A DNA stretch of 64,000 nucleotides from Thecaphora thlaspeos (taxonomy: Eukaryota; Basidiomycota; Ustilaginomycetes; Urocystidales; Glomosporiaceae): contig UWYS01000007.1 of NCBI GenBank assembly GCA_900291925.1, forward strand, positions 62,001-126,000, in the 5' to 3' direction. The position numbers were made by a program, and so were the translations under genes. This document shows, one piece after another, positions 44,973-55,659 of the stretch. Position 1 is the stretch's first letter. Each line of letters opens with the position of its first letter. A model generated the notes under the pieces. That model worked only from the letters and a program-made list of their open reading frames with translations, searched no databases and was not told where the DNA came from.

Positions 44973-46021
44973 GGTCGGCAGAGGCGGCAGACAGGATCGG
45001 GAGCGTCCGTCCCTAGGCCAAAGATGACGGCGGGCGTCACAGGGGCCGTACGAGAAGTGAGGGTAGCTGCTACTTGTAGCGTCCGGTTCAGAGGGCCGTA
45101 GCAGTGAAATGCGCAACCCTTCCGTGCTGGTAATGGACGCTCAGGGTCAGGCGAGGAAAGAGGAGCGGATGGTCGGCCGGAGTCCTCAGGCAGCCGCAAA
45201 GAGGAGGGCTAAACGGCGCTGTTGGAGATCGACGGAGGGCCGGAGAAGGGGCGTCCTTCGGGCTAAGCGCACGTCGTGCGTCGGTCGGACCGGGGTGCGG
45301 TTGCAATCTGCGACTACTACACTGCTGGAAGCTGAGCTGGAGCCTGCTGCGGCTGGCGCGGCGTTCGACAACACCTAAATTGGAGGCCCGCCGGATCGAA
45401 GCGACGTGAGGCGGTGCTGCGTTTTGGCAAAAGCGTTTCGGAAGCTGCCGCGGCTGACGGAGGATCCGAAGACAGCGCGCGAGTGAAGCGATGGTGACGG
45501 TGGGGGTTTCTCTGGCTGGCGTGGTGAATTCGCTTGTCGTCAGAAGCAAAACTGGAATGGCAGCGCCAAGTGACACATCGTGGAAAGGAGGTTGGGAAGA
45601 GCAGGGTAGGGTATGGTGGGCGTAGGTGGATGGAGGGAGGTCTTGGGTGCAGGGGCAGAAGCAGGAGCAGGGGCAGGGACAGACGCGAGCCAGAGATCCG
45701 GGGCTGGTGGTGGAGGCAGGACGGGCCGGCTTCTTTTTCCACAAGAGGCGATCGTCTGCCCAGCGGCCCAGCGCCTCACCTCGGACAGTCAGCCTGCGCT
45801 CCACGTGATGCAGTTTGCCCTTTCCTTCGAGCCACCACCATCCACCATCCACTCTCCACCGCCTACCGCCTACCGCCCGCCGTCCATAGTCCGTCGTCCA
45901 CCACACCCTTCCCCACCCCGAGTCAACTTCGCCGTCCACGCTCCGCGTCAGGGGTCACCATAGCGCCAGTAGAGACATCAACAAGCCGTCGACTCCCGCC
46001 CCGCCTCACCCCTGCCCCGCC
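44973..46021. other. Divergent promoter region, TAF2 / SNW-SKIP
   Basis: 1.05 kb between two head-to-head starts, GC-rich with pyrimidine-rich runs before the SNW start. The TAF2 frame stays open upstream to 45116, so a longer N-terminus is formally possible. No gene is seen. Confidence 0.5.
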
Positions 46022-47937
46022 ATGGCGACGTCGCTCTCGTCCGCCCTTCCGGCGCCCCGCTACTCGAATGTAACAGTGGAAGAGGAAGGCGACGACAACC
46101 ACTACCACAACGGCCCCTCTTCCGCCCCCACCGCCTCGTCATCATCGACCGCGCTGGCCACCAAGACCTCGCACACTCCGCCCTACGGAAAGCGAACGGG
46201 ATGGAAACCGCGCGCCCAGGCTGACTTTGGCGATGGCGGCGCCTACCCAGAGTGCCACATCGCCCAGTATCCGCTTGAGATGGGCCGAAAAAAGGCAGGC
46301 AGTAGTGGTAACACGGTCGCGCTTCAGGTCGATGCCGACGGGACGGTCCGCTACGACGCCATCGTCCAGCAGGGCAGACGGTCGGGTCAGATCGTCCAGT
46401 CCTCGTTCAAGGACTTAGTCCCTCTCTCGCAGCGCGAGGGAAAGGACAAAGAACGAGGCTTCGAGCGGCCCTTGGAGGAAGAGGTGATGAGCACCGCCGA
46501 GCGCACCCGGCTAGCGCTCGAGAAGATCACCCAGGGCAAGATCAAGGCGACCCAGCCAAAGAACGTGGCCGTCGCCACGGGCAAGCAGGCCGCCACCTAC
46601 ATCCGCTACACCCCGGGTCAGGGCGATGGCGGCAAGCAGCGGATCATCAAGATGACTGAGGTGGCCGAGGACCCATTGCAGCCGCCGCGACACCGTTTCG
46701 GGCGGCAGGACTTCGGTCCGCCGAGCCCGCCGCCGCCCGTGCTGCGCTCGCCGCCGCGCAAGGTCACGGCAGAAGAGCTCAAGGAGTGGAACATCCCACC
46801 GGACGTTTCCAACTGGAAGAACAACAAGGGCTACACTATCCCGCTCGACAAGCGCCTCGCCGCCGATGGACGCGGGCTGCAGGACATGCACATCAACGAC
46901 GGCTTCGCTCAGTTCTCCGAGGCGCTCAACCTGGCCGACCGCCACGCTCGCGAAGAGGTGCGCCAGCGCAGCATCATGCAGCAGAAGCTCGCGGCCAAGG
47001 AAAAGGCGGCGAGGGAGGAGCACCTACGCAACCTAGCGCAGCGCGCGCGAGACGAACGTGCCGGCATCCCCTCTGCCACGCCCTCGTCGGTCGGCGGCGG
47101 CGACAATCGGTTGGTTGAGACATCCATTCCTGCTGCCGGGCAACAGGGCCGCGTCACTGGGGCGGCAGGAGGCAGCATGCCAGCCGCTCTGGCTGGCTAC
47201 GGCAGCGACAGCAACAGCGGCAGCGGCAGCGGTTCAGAGTCAGAGTCGGACAAAGAGGACGAAGCAGCACGCGAACGCGACCGCATCCGCGCCGAACGGA
47301 AGCGCGAGCGCGAGCGCGACCTGCGGATGTCGAACATGGGTACCGAACAACGCGCCAAGGCGCTCGCCAAGGAACAGAACCGCGACATATCCGAAAAGGT
47401 CGCTCTCGGCCTTGCGAAGCCCACCACGTCAAAGGAGTCCATGATGGACAGTCGACTTTTCAACCAGGAGAAACTCTCTAGCGGCTATGGTGACGAAGAT
47501 GATTACAACTTGTACGACAAACCTCTATTCTCGGGTAGCTCGGCAGCTGCGGCCATCTACAAGAGATCGACGGTGGGGGGCAACGATGGAGTACACGGTG
47601 GAACGGAGGAAGGGTTCGATGAAGAGTTGAAGAACGATAGGTTCGGCCTTGGAACGAGCAAGACGTTCTCGGGTGCAGAGGCGGAAGAGGCGACGAGGGC
47701 TGGACCGGTACAGTTCGAAAAGGACAGCGCGGATCCATTTGCGATCAATCAGTTCCTGGACGATGCCAAAAGGGGGACAAAGAGGAGCGGTATCGAATCG
47801 TGAGTACGGCTTCCCTTCGCTGTCCCTCTCTTCTGGTGATTTCTGGCGTGCAGCTCGAAGGCTGACCGTACTTCTTCCTCCCCTTGTCTTTTAATTGCAG
47901 CGCCGACGCTCGAAAGCGGGCAAGGGACGAAGAGTAA
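46022..47937 (+). CDS. PRP45: SNW/SKIP pre-mRNA splicing factor (Prp45)
   Basis: Two exons: 46022-47799 and 47901-47937 (101-bp intron), 604 residues. The SNW domain covers about residues 190-350 and contains the name-giving stretch SNWKNNKGYTIPLDKRLAADGRG, shortened here as SNWKN at about 265. It is preceded by the PPRHRF and proline-rich segment. The C-terminal half has charged helices (REEHLRNLAQRARDERAG), an RERDRIRAERKRERERDLR patch and an acidic Gly/Ser loop. Prp45/SKIP belongs to the NineTeen-associated part of the spliceosome and threads through its catalytic core. The 12-codon last exon gives a basic-acidic end (ARKRARDEE) typical of the family. Confidence 0.95.
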
Positions 47938-48283
47938 AGATATATATCAACGTCTCTCTTCTTCAAGTCTCGACGTCTCCACCACGCTATCCCCCTCCAT
48001 GCTCCGCATCCACAACTGATGTAAACGGAGAGCCTCGTCGAAGTTTTGTTTGGCATTCAGAATATCAAGACCTCACCGGTGCTACAAGGCCTTATGAACG
48101 CCACAAAAGATCCGTCCTGTCGTCGGTGTGGCCTGCTACACTCGCCACAGACAAAGTGAGATGGGGCGGCGGTAGACCGCAGGCGATCGAAGAAGAGCTA
48201 TCTATGGAAAGTATGTGCAAGCACGCATCCTTTCCCCCCGATCGCGCGCTCGCACAGCCGTCTTGCCCGTACACGCCGCCGCT
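47938..48283. other. Convergent 3' intergenic region
   Basis: 346 bp between the SNW/SKIP and VPS1 stops. No coding signal was found. Confidence 0.5.
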
Positions 48284-50693
48284 CTAGACGGTGGCTATGA
48301 TCTCAGACGCCGTCTCGAGCGCAGAGATCTGTCGGTGTGGCGGGAAGAAGAGATCAAGGGGTCAGCAGACGAAAATACGCAGAGAGCTGCTCGCCGACCG
48401 AGGCTTGCCGCCGGGCTCATGTTGACACTCACCATCTTGACGCACTCCCTCCTGCGCGTGACGACGTGGTCCGACTCCTTCATCAGGTCGTCGAGCACCT
48501 CGGGCCTGTAGAGCTCCTGGAGCAGCTCGCGCTGGAGCGACTCCTTTGCGTGGGTGACGAGGTTGAGCATGATGCACTTTGGCACCATCGAGATCGTCTC
48601 GACCTTGACAACGTTAAAGTAACTGTTGATCAGGAGCTTGACGACCTCGGTCTCGAGCTGCTCGCGCTGGCTGAATTGGCCCGACGCCTTGAGCGAGGGC
48701 GGCGGCGCCTCCATGGCCGCCTTTTTGACGCGCGTCGCCTGGGTCGCCTGCTTGTTCTGGAAGAAGCTGCCAAAGAAGCCACCCTCGTTCTTGAGCGAGA
48801 CGTCAAGGTCCTTGTCGTTGTTGACGGCGTGCGGGCTAGGCTTCTTGGAGTCATGCGCCGATGGCTGGACGGGCGGGTTGAGCCGGTCGTTGACAATCTC
48901 CATGGCCTTGTGACCGCTGATAAAGTCGGGGTGGCCAGTGTTGAGGTAGGTCGCCTCGGCCGCGACGAAGTCGGTCACGAGCTTCGTCGTCGGCGCCATG
49001 CACTTCTTGAAGAACTGGATCACGACCTGGTTGAAGCGCTCGCGCAGCTGCGGGAAGCGTCGGAAGGACTGGTTCTTGTTGAGTAGCTGAGCCAGGATCC
49101 GGACCAGCTCGTCGTAGACGAGCGAGCAGCACTTTATCGACGGGTCCTCCAGTCTCTTGATCTGCTGCTTGACGATGACCTCGAACGCCGTAGTCCCGAC
49201 AAAGAGCGCGGGCGACGAGCCGGACGAGTTGTAGAGGATGGTCCGGATGTCCGAGTCCTTGACCATGTCGAACGGGTCGATGGCCTTGACGCCGTTGCTG
49301 TAAAGCTCGTGGAAGACGAACGAGATGCGCGCGCCACCGGCAAGCTCGTTGATGCTGAGGTCGTTTGAGTTGCCGTCGATGACGGTGCGGAACTCGTTGC
49401 AGAACTCGGTGATGATCTGAAGGACGACGCTGGCCGAGTTGTTCTCGCCCATCGGCCCGCCGAGCGACGCGAGCTCGGCCTGGAACTTGACCAGCTGTGT
49501 CCCGATCTTGTTCTTGATGTCGGGCAGCGTGTTGCGGATGTGGTGCATGAGGATCGTGTTGAGCTTGCGCGCGAGGAACGGCGTCCCGCAGTATTGCGCC
49601 TTGCTCCGGTAGCTCGGATGGTTCTCGAAGAAGTCCTTCTCAGCCGTCAGCGCGGCGCTGACGAGCTTCTTCTGGTCGATGTCACGTTGGCCGCGGTTGA
49701 CGACGGGAACGTAGCCGAGCCGCAGCGGGATCACGCGTCCGGCCAGGATGTCGATAACGTCGGTGCCGGCGTCCATCAGGTCGACCTTGGTCAGCACGCC
49801 GACGGTCCTCGTGCCTTCAGGGTCGACCTCGCGCGCCAGCTTGAGGCCGTCCGAGTTGGCCAGATCGGTGTTCGCCGCCGTCACGGCAAGGATGACGGCG
49901 TTGGGCTTCGAGATGAACTTGAGGACCATGTCGCGAATTTGCCGCTCAATATCGCGCGGCTGGTCGCCGACCGGGACCTTTGTCAGGCCGGGCAAATCTA
50001 CGAGCGTCAGCGTCAGCACGCTCGGGCTGTAGATGCGGAGGTTGATCGGCTGTGGGCTGATGCCGGCGTTTTTGCCCGTCTTCAGCTCGGTGTCACGGAC
50101 GATCTCTTCGCGGATCTTGTTAAAGTCGTGGAACTTCTCGCCGGGCAGGTGGAGGAACTCGCCCCATTCGTCTGCGTTGTTGCTACCGTCCGCCGGTGCC
50201 GCTGCTGTGAAGAGGGGCGTCGAGGGAGGGCGGGCAGGCAAGTTGTCAATCAGACGGTCTACTTCTATGGCTGTCGGTATTTCGCTCGGCGAGGGGGCAA
50301 TCCGATGAACTCACACTCTCCGTTGGCCTTGGGCGCCGCCGGTCGGTTGATCAACTGTAGCACAAGGGGTCGTCGGGTAACGATTCCGGTTCCTCGGGGG
50401 AGGAAGTCGCCTGCGCGGGGAGGAGGCAGATAGACAGAAGATAAAGACGGGATCGCAGATAGGTGAGCCAGACGTCACCACGTGCACGACATTTCGAGAA
50501 GGTGCGCCCTCGTAGCGGTCGCCGTCGCTGGCTACTTACGTCCCACGATGTTTTCAAGGACACTGCTCTTTCCCGACGACTGTGAGCCGAGCACAGTGAT
50601 CTGGGGGAGGTCGATAGGGTTCTGGATGCCGACATTGTTGAAGGCATCCTGGAGCTTGTTGATCAGCTTGATGAGGGACTGGTCCATCGCCAT
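48284..50693 (-). CDS. VPS1: Dynamin-family GTPase Vps1
   Basis: Four exons: 50693-50540, 50410-50315, 50204-48433 and 48328-48284, all in phase, 688 residues, close to the yeast length (~704). The P-loop is GSQSSGKS (36-43, exon 1), switch II is DLPGLTKVP, and the base-binding motif is [16 protein letters not shown] is characteristic of Vps1 rather than the mitochondrial fission dynamin Dnm1. There is no PH domain or proline-rich tail. The GTPase effector domain ends in the 15-codon last exon. Vps1 severs membranes at the Golgi, endosome and peroxisome. Exon 3 has two acceptors three bases apart (CAGCAG). It is divergent from the calnexin gene. Confidence 0.95.
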
Positions 50694-51975
50694 GGCTACG
50701 GTCTCTCTGTCGTGTGGATTGGAAGGGTGGTGTCGGGTGTGTGGACGTGGACCTGGCGGGAAGAGCGAGTATCTAGGGAGAGTTGTGGCTGAGGGATACC
50801 TCAGACGTGTGTGCTGCTGACGGGATCGGGGCGCGAGGTCGAGCAAAGGTCGTCAAGGGAAGGAAAAATAGAGGAAGGACGACGACAATGACGACGGTGG
50901 CCGGATGGTGCTGCTGTTGTTGTTGTTGTAGTGGTGGTGGTGGTGGTGGTGATGGTGGTGCGCCGTGCGTCGGAACAATAATCGTGTCGAGGCGGCGCCC
51001 GATTTGCGATGCTCGCTCGGAAAGAGCTGTGAGAGGTGGAAGTGGAGTTTGCGGGCGGCCATTTGGGGGGAGGAGAGACGTGCGAACAGCCGACGACAAG
51101 CGCGACCGGGCTGACGGGCAGGCAGGCAGGCGCGCGGGCGGTGCGGGCTCGTGTGTTGCTCTCTCCGCTTTCTCGCTCTTGGCCAGCGCTGCTGCTTTCC
51201 TCCGACGCAAGGCTGATGAGGCGGAAGGGGCGACAGAGGGGGCTGTGCTGGGCTCAGCCCGCGCGCGCCCTTTTGGCCACCTCATCGCTTGCTTCTTTTT
51301 CGGACCCTCCGCCGCTGCCCACTGAGCCCGAAAACGAGGAGCATGTCCTTCAAGCGTGGTGACAGCACGTTGGACTCTTCACCCGTCAGAAGCCAAGGTC
51401 GAGCGATCGACTATTCTCGTTCCGATGGCAAGGAAGAACAATACGACGATGGCAGACGCGAAGGCGATGCAGGGTCAGGAAGGCGGCCGCTCACGGCCGG
51501 CTGTGGCACTGGCGGCGAAGGAGGCGGCTTCGGCTCCGCCTGTCCATTGGTCCGTCTGCGGGTCTTCGCGAAAGTTCCAGGGCGTGGGCCCGGGGGTGGG
51601 GCGGGGGAGAACACTGCCCACCTCCTAGCGCCTGCCAGCAAGAGGCAAGCCTCCCCAGAAAGAGCTGCCGAGGGGGCCCGTGCTCGCCAGCCGGCAACGC
51701 TGCTGTACATAGCTGCTGCTCGCTGAGAAGAAACGCCAGCGAGCACGCAAGGTGAGGTGGCACCTGCTGGAACGCCAGCCTACGCCTAGCCCCGACGCCG
51801 CCGCCGCTGGGCGCATACATCTTAGCTATCGTTATTCCCTGCCCCTCCTTTCCCTCTTTCCCTCCTCCCCTCTCACACCGCTTCCTTACGATACCATCAG
51901 CGTACACCCGGCAAGCAGCATCGAACCCATTCAACTTCCCTCGACCTTCCAGCGTTCCCGCATCTCGCCCACAAA
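50694..51975. other. Divergent promoter region, VPS1 / calnexin
   Basis: 1.28 kb between two head-to-head starts, with a triplet repeat (listed) and a strongly pyrimidine-rich leader at about 51830-51970 before the calnexin start. ORFs here are short and overlap on both strands. I recognise no unfolded-protein-response element with confidence. Confidence 0.5.
50910..50960 (+). repeat. TTG/GGT triplet repeat
   Basis: A TTG run changes into a GGT run, about 50 bp, in the VPS1-calnexin promoter. Simple sequence. Confidence 0.8.
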
Positions 51976-53919
51976 ATGAAGCCCGTTGCCGCCGCCGCCC
52001 TGACCGCCTTTGTGCTGGCTGAGGTCGCCTTCGCCGATGCAGAGCGACCCCAGTTCACTGTAAGTCGCCGTATAGGAGGCCATCGACAGCTCTCCCCCTT
52101 CTGTTCATCTGCACTAACATCTTGTTTCCCTTTATTTCCTTTTCCGACAAATCCGCTGTCGCCACCGCCCCACCGCAGCCCACTTCGATCAAGGCGCCCT
52201 TTGTCGAGCAGTTTGACGAGAACTGGTCGCAGCGATGGCAGCCGTCGCAGGCCTCCAAGTTCCAGAAGGAGGGCGACGAAGAGGCCTTCAAGTACGACGG
52301 CGAGTGGGCCGTTGCGGAGCCCTCGGTCCTTCCTGGTCTGGCCGGCGACGTCGGCCTGACGCTCAAGAGCAAGGCCAAGCAGCACGCCATCTCCCACCTC
52401 TTTGACCAGCCCATCGACCCCAAGGGCAAGCCGCTCGTCGTCCAGTACGAGGTCAAGCTGCAAAAGGGCCTCGGATGCGGCGGTGCTTACATCAAGCTGC
52501 TCAGCGAGTCGGCGCAGGGCATCCAGGCGGAGGAATTCTCTGACAAGACTCCCTACACCATCATGTTTGGTCCCGACAAGGTGAGTGCAAATGGAGAGAG
52601 CTCGAGCGGCGGCGGCGGCGGCGGCCGAGTGTGCAACGTTGGCAGCCATGGCGATGGTGACTGACCTCTTTCCTGTGTCGCACCATTGTTCCTCTCCATA
52701 AACCCTTTCTGCCCGCGGTCTGCAGTGTGGCTCTACCAACAAGGTCCACTTCATTTTCCGACACAAGAACCCGGTTACGGGCGAGTTCGAGGAGAAGCAC
52801 GTCAAGCACCCCGCCTACCCCAAGATCTCCAAGACGACGACGCTCTACACGCTCGTCGTCAACCCGGACCAAACGTTTGAGATCCTGATCAACAACGAGT
52901 CCAAGAAGAAGGGCTCGCTGCTCGAGGACTTTGAGCCGCCGGTCAACCCCGCCAAGGAGATCGATGACCCTGAGGACGTTAAGCCTGCCGACTGGGTCGA
53001 TACGCCCAAGATTGCCGACCCGGACGCCACTAAGCCCGACGACTGGGACGAGGACGCGCCGCTCGAGATTGTCGATGAGAGCGCGACGATGCCTGAGGGC
53101 TGGCTCGAGAACGAGGCCGCTAGCATCCTCGACCCGGACGCCGTCAAGCCCGAGGAGTGGGACGACGAGGAGGACGGCGAGTGGGTTGCCCCGCAGATCC
53201 CTAACCCGCTCTGCGAAAAGGCGCCCGGCTGCGGACCCTGGACGAGGCCGACAATCCGCAACCCTAACTACAAGGGCAAGTGGTCGGCGCCGTTGATTGA
53301 CAATCCGGACTACAAGGGTCCTTGGTCGCCCCGGAAGATCGCCAACCCGGCCTTCTTTGAGGACAAGTCGCCGGCCGACTTCAACCCGATTGGAGGCGTC
53401 GGCTTTGAGCTGTGGACGATGGACGAGGACATCCTATTTGACAACATCTACGTCGGATATGACCCAGCTCAGGCCAAGGAGTTTGCTAAGGAGACGTTCG
53501 ACGTCAAGCTGCCGATCGAGCAGAAGAAGGAGGAGAGTCTCCAGGCTGAGGCTGAGAAGGCCGCCGGAAAGGCCGCTGAGACGGGCGCCGGCTTCGTTGA
53601 TCAGGTGCGCGGCACCGTCAACACGTTCATCGCCCGTGCCCGCGAGGACCCGCTCGAGGCGGTCAAGGAGATGCCCCAGGTCGCCGGCGGCCTTGGCGCC
53701 GCTTTCGCCGGCCTCCTGGGCCTGGTCGGCCTGGTCGGCGGTATGCTCGGTGGAGCCAACTCGACCGTTGCCAAGGACGGCAAGAGGGTCGACGTGACGA
53801 GCGCCGCCGCGGCCAAGGCCAAGGAGGCCGCCTCGAGCGCCAAGGCCACCGCCGTCCAGGCCAAGGACACCGCGACGAAGAAGCGCGCGACCGCAGTCGC
53901 CGCCAAGGACGACGAGTAG
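51976..53919 (+). CDS. Calnexin, ER lectin chaperone
   Basis: Three exons: 51976-52059, 52179-52580 and 52726-53919, in phase, 559 residues. Residues 1-20 are a signal peptide ([20 protein letters not shown]). The lectin domain follows ([30 protein letters not shown] across the intron, with the conserved Cys). The P-domain arm has tandem KPxDWD-type units ([27 protein letters not shown]), then GxWxxPxIxNPxY units ([15 protein letters not shown] and two more). A Gly/Leu membrane segment lies near 482-502, followed by a Lys/Ala-rich cytosolic tail ending DDE. Calnexin holds monoglucosylated glycoproteins for folding. No KKxx or RKR retrieval signal sits at the extreme C-terminus. Confidence 0.96.
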
Positions 53920-54410
53920 AGAGGGAAGATGACCGGGACGGATGGGACGGAGATCAACCAAGATGAATGAGAAAGATCGCTCAAAGTTGACGTTCGTGAC
54001 GAGAACGTCCCTCTTTCTGATTCTCTTTGTCCCTCTATCCCTCATTCCCTTCTCTACTTGCACGCAACGCTACGCCTACTTGTACATCATTGATTCCACA
54101 TGCCAGCTAGCCCTGTTCGCATCTCACTCCGTCTCTGTCCAAGCATGTGCTCGAGTCTGGGTCTCTTTCGCTGAGGCCTGCTCAACAGGTCCTAGCTGGT
54201 ATCGGGGCAGCCGCCCGATACCTCTGGCAGCGTGATCGACAGACTCGGAACACGGACCAGGTCTCTGTTTTATTCCTTGGTGCTTGTTGCACTCTTGCTC
54301 GGCCTGAGCGGGCTCTGGCTGCAGGTGTTCAAATTCTGGTTGGACATCCGCTCGCCTTTTGCTTTGCTCCACCATCCCCAACATCCCTCCTCCGCAAAGC
54401 TACCGTCAAA
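53920..54410. other. Intergenic, calnexin 3' to NTF2 5'
   Basis: 490 bp between two plus-strand genes, with pyrimidine-rich stretches at 54005-54060 and before the NTF2 start. No gene is seen. Confidence 0.5.
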
Positions 54411-55312
54411 ATGGCCGATATCAACGCCGTCGCTGAGCAGGTGAGACGCTTCGTCCAGTGCAGGGAAAAGGGAGAGCCTAGAGAGCTGACCGCGACTTTG
54501 GACGCTTATCGGGATGTATCGATGGCAGTTCACCAACTACTACTACACGACCTTTGATGGTCAGAGGTCTGGTCTGGGCGGTCTCTACGTAAGTTCTCCC
54601 AGTCTCTCTACATGTATCTCTCTACATTTGGTCTCATGAAACTGACGGTTTCCTCTTCTCTGTTCCTATACGCGGAACGACTCTGTAGCGAGACAACTCG
54701 ATGCTCACCTTCGAGGGAGCCCAGACCATGGGCGCTCAGGCTATCGTCGAGAAGCTCCAGGTGCGTCTTCTTCCCGTTTCCGCTCGGCCTCCTTCTCCTT
54801 CTCTCTCTCCGTCTCGCTCGATAGACTGAACGCGGTCCTTTTCGATCTTTTTGCGGTGGCGACGAATGGGGAGAATTGTAGAACCTTCCCTTCCAGAAGG
54901 TCAAGCACCAGGTTGGATCGCTCGATGCTCAACCTACCGGTAGCGGTGGAAGCATCCTTGTCCTCGTCACCGGAGCCCTTCTGGTACGTCCATCGTTTTA
55001 TCTACGTGACCCATCACCCCTCTCTTCCACTTACAGCGAAGATGGAACTGACATTGGCTCTGTTATGGGACACCGCGGTGTACAGGTCGACGATGAGGCC
55101 AACCCTCTCAAGTTCTCGCAGGCCTTCACCCTCAACTCGGACAACGGATCGTTCTACGTCTACAACGACGTCTTCCGGTACGTTTTTCCCTTCGCTTCCC
55201 CTCTATCCCTGACTTGCTCCTCGTTCCTACATGCGGCACCGTTGGCATTGACTCGATCCTGACTGACTTGTTCCTTCCGCTTCAACTATACTACAGTCTC
55301 GTCTACGGTTAA
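54411..55312 (+). CDS. NTF2: Nuclear transport factor 2
   Basis: NTF2 carries Ran-GDP into the nucleus. Six short exons: 54411-54440, 54529-54588, 54689-54760, 54882-54983, 55086-55177 and 55297-55312, giving 123 residues, the normal family length (~125). The gene is about 59% intron and has no long ORF, so it can only be seen by splicing. The protein begins MADINAVAEQFTNYYYTTFD and includes the family segments RSGLGGLYRDNSMLTFEG, LPFQKVKHQV, ILVLVTGALLVDDE, KFSQAFTL and YVYNDVFRLVYG. All five introns are 88-121 bp GT-AG. The last exon is 16 nt including the stop. Confidence 0.97.
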
Positions 55313-55659
55313 AAGCATCCTGATCGAGAAGACGCAATTGCAGCAGCGGCGTCTTAGACTTTGACACTTAGTCCTTCACTGGATGCGAACAAAGAAAGAC
55401 TTAGTACAACCTCGCCTGAACCTCATGGCTGCGTATCATCTGTCTGTCCTTGGCAGGATCGAGGGACGAGCAGAGAAAGGGGCGATGCTCGCGGACTGTG
55501 TCGATCCCTGTCGAACGGATGTGATTCGGTGCGAAGGTCGCTCGCATTGCTACGTCTCCCCTGATCATGCGTACAAACAACGTCGGACACGGTCCGAGAG
55601 GCCCATCTCGAATCTCCTGAATCGCTTTTCCCATTCCTTCTGAAGCCAGTCTGGCTCGT
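55313..55659. other. Convergent 3' intergenic region
   Basis: 347 bp between the NTF2 and STRIP/Far11 stops. No coding signal was found. Confidence 0.5.
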
